Of a stretch of DNA of 6,015 nt, positions 5,039 through 6,015 are shown in pieces. Location of the stretch: NCBI GenBank assembly GCA_030446955.1, contig JAUJMG010000270.1, positions 1 to 6,015 on the forward strand, given 5' to 3'. How positions within the stretch are numbered: the first letter of the stretch is position 1; the number at the start of each line of letters is the position of its first letter. Source of the DNA: Thermomicrobiales bacterium. Its GTDB lineage: Bacteria; Chloroflexota; Chloroflexia; Thermomicrobiales; UBA6265. Below the pieces are notes generated by a model. It worked only from the letters and a program-made list of their open reading frames with translations. It made no database searches and was not told the DNA's origin. The translations under genes were made by a program, and so were the position numbers.

Positions 5039-5161
5039 TCATGCTGCTGGCCGCCGAGGACGGGGACGGTAGAGCCCGCATTCACGGCAGCGCTCGCCCT
5101 TCTCGTCGTGGTAGCTGCGGGTGCCGGGCGGGCAGGTGCACACAGCTCGGGGACGAGTCAT
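5039..5161 (-). CDS. 40-residue zinc-knuckle protein
   Basis: ATG 5161 overlaps the stop of the replication gene as ATGA, and the frame ends at TGA 5041-5039. The 40-residue product has paired cysteines, Cys8 and Cys10 (VCTCPPG) and Cys25 and Cys28 (GERCRECGL), spaced like a minimal zinc knuckle or ribbon, with a basic, Pro-rich C-terminus. The overlap, the cysteine pairs and the lack of other good frames make it likely real despite its size. Such tiny zinc proteins are common beside phage and plasmid replication genes and may bind DNA or a replication protein; a specific role cannot be read from the sequence. Confidence 0.75.
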   Translation of the reverse strand: MTRPRAVCTCPPGTRSYHDEKGERCRECGLYRPRPRRPAA

Positions 5162-6015
5162 GCCACACCCTCGTGCCGCTGCTGCATCGGGCGGGCCCCG
5201 GATGGAGGAGGCACCAAGACCAGGCGTGGTGGGTCAGGTGCCGTAGGTCGAACAGGTGCGAGAAGGAGGTCTTCGGTCCGAACGATCTCCCCGGTCTCGG
5301 GGTCGACGTAGAACGGCGGCTCATCGACTGCGCCGGCGGCGTAGTCCTTGCGGGCCTGGTCGTGGTTGTCTCGCTCTTCGACGTGCCTCTCTCGCTGCTT
5401 GTCAGCCATGCCGGCGGTACCGATCTGCTCGACCACGTCGTGGGGCGAAGCCGGGCCCCGGATCCAGCCGTCGCCTTCCGACTGGGCGAGGTCGTGCTCG
5501 GCGAGCGCTGCGAGGTGGCGGCGTACGGTCCGCGCTGTGACACCGAGGATGATTCCGAGCTCTGATGCGGTCAGTGCCTCATCGGACAGGTAGGCCCACA
5601 CTCTGGCTTTCGCCAAGCCCAAGCCGAGGCGTCCCCATCTCCAGGCATCAGAGAGGACGTAGGTCGGACAATCGGGTCCCACACAGAGAGCACCGGTGTG
5701 GGGACGATTGTCCGGGGTGCGTCCGCCGCCAGATGACCGCTCGGAGGTGTTTGTGTCCGGGGTGCGTCCGCCCAGCACCTGATAGGTGGCCGCTGCTCGG
5801 CCGGTACCTTGTGACACCCGACGGAGAACGCCTCGGGCTTGTAGGCGCCCCAGACTCTTGCCTGCTGCCTCTCGACCGACACCAGCACCCTCGGCGAGCT
5901 GGCGGGTAGCCAGGCCCAAAGGACCGAGCCTCCCTGCCTTGGCGGCGATGTCGAGCACACACCGGTAGACGCTCAGGTCGGTCGCTCCACCGACTCCCTT
6001 CCATTCCAGAGACTC
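5158..6015 (-). CDS. Replication protein (primase/plasmid replication type), C-terminal part with two winged helices; start outside the window
   Basis: The frame is open from the right edge (first visible codons ESLEWKGVGGATDLSVYR) to TGA 5160-5158, 285 residues. GTG 5958 is an in-frame codon, not a likely start, because the residues before it fit the W.G..G.TD motif that precedes this module in actinobacterial phage and plasmid primase/replication proteins. Winged helix 1 spans residues about 33-70 (LATRQLAEGAGVGREAAGKS to GVLRRV) and ends AAATYQV. A Gly/Thr/Pro linker (82-115) with repeated GRTPD follows, then DAWRWGRLGLGLAKARVWAY and winged helix 2 at about 146-180 (TASELGIILGVTARTVRRHL). 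A charged helix (204-225), a DPETGEIV strand and a Pro-rich tail end the protein. These modules probably bind origin or primer DNA. The catalytic part is not in the window. The stop overlaps the next gene's ATG. Confidence 0.82.
   Translation of the reverse strand, partial: ESLEWKGVGGATDLSVYRCVLDIAAKAGRLGPLGLATRQLAEGAGVGREAAGKSLGRLQARGVLRRVSQGTGRAAATYQVLGGRTPDTNTSERSSGGGRTPDNRPHTGALCVGPDCPTYVLSDAWRWGRLGLGLAKARVWAYLSDEALTASELGIILGVTARTVRRHLAALAEHDLAQSEGDGWIRGPASPHDVVEQIGTAGMADKQRERHVEERDNHDQARKDYAAGAVDEPPFYVDPETGEIVRTEDLLLAPVRPTAPDPPRLVLVPPPSGARPMQQRHEGVA
5666..5713. repeat. Imperfect 48-bp palindrome within the replication gene
   Basis: GGACAATCG (5666-5674) pairs exactly with CGATTGTCC (5705-5713), and inside it CCCACAC (5678-5684) pairs exactly with GTGTGGG (5696-5702). 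Small internal mismatches and an 11-base loop separate them. The stem of 16 paired bases lies in the linker-coding part, where the protein sequence is little constrained. It could be an operator, an origin element or an mRNA hairpin. Confidence 0.75.
5709..5772. repeat. Exact 19-bp direct repeat, 45 bases apart
   Basis: TGTCCGGGGTGCGTCCGCC occurs at 5709-5727 and 5754-5772 without mismatch. The 45-base offset keeps the reading frame and repeats GRTPD in the protein. The first copy overlaps the right arm of the palindrome at 5666-5713. Several GTCC/GGAC motifs cluster over this 110-base segment. Confidence 0.85.

Noticed and set aside
1..6015. CRISPR array, insertion sequence or rRNA
   Set aside because: No regularly spaced repeats, transposase motifs, terminal inverted repeats of insertion-sequence type or rRNA-like stretches were seen on either strand.

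Overview
The window is GC-rich and dense with genes, and it uses many GTG and TTG starts and 4-base stop/start overlaps. This points to an actinobacterial host or an actinophage. Nearly all supported genes lie on the minus strand, so the locus reads from high to low coordinates. The best overall reading is part of a phage, prophage or phage-derived element, passing from replication genes (right) through a cluster of small regulatory or zinc-binding genes (middle) to virion-assembly genes (left).

Right (about 5040-6015): the C-terminal part of a replication protein of the primase/plasmid-replication type enters from outside the window. It has two winged-helix modules and is followed, with an ATGA overlap, by a 40-residue zinc-knuckle protein. 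The linker between the two winged helices is encoded by DNA carrying a strong imperfect palindrome and an exact 19-bp direct repeat. A short non-coding stretch with three tandem octamers (4887-5038) separates this block from the only convincing plus-strand gene (4425-4886), a 153-residue protein of unknown function with possible metal ligands.

Middle (about 3040-4437): a small SWIM zinc-finger protein, two weakly supported small ORFs, an excisionase-like helix-turn-helix protein, a possible 16-residue leader ORF and an 83-residue unknown protein. They are closely spaced or overlap and probably form one or two translationally coupled operons. A 13/14-bp inverted repeat brackets one ribosome binding site here.

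Left (1-3043): a 344-residue protein pairs a primase-associated-like helical segment with an HK97-type (S78) prohead protease domain. It is followed by a tail assembly chaperone pair expressed through a clear -1 frameshift signal (slippery heptamer, 6-nt spacer, 7-bp stem). Last is the tape measure gene, which runs off the left edge and is broken by a single-base frame change at a GGATCC site near residue 95.

The protease is followed directly by tail chaperones, with no capsid, connector or major tail gene between them. This is not the usual siphophage order. The element may be rearranged, degenerate, or of an unusual type whose head genes lie elsewhere.
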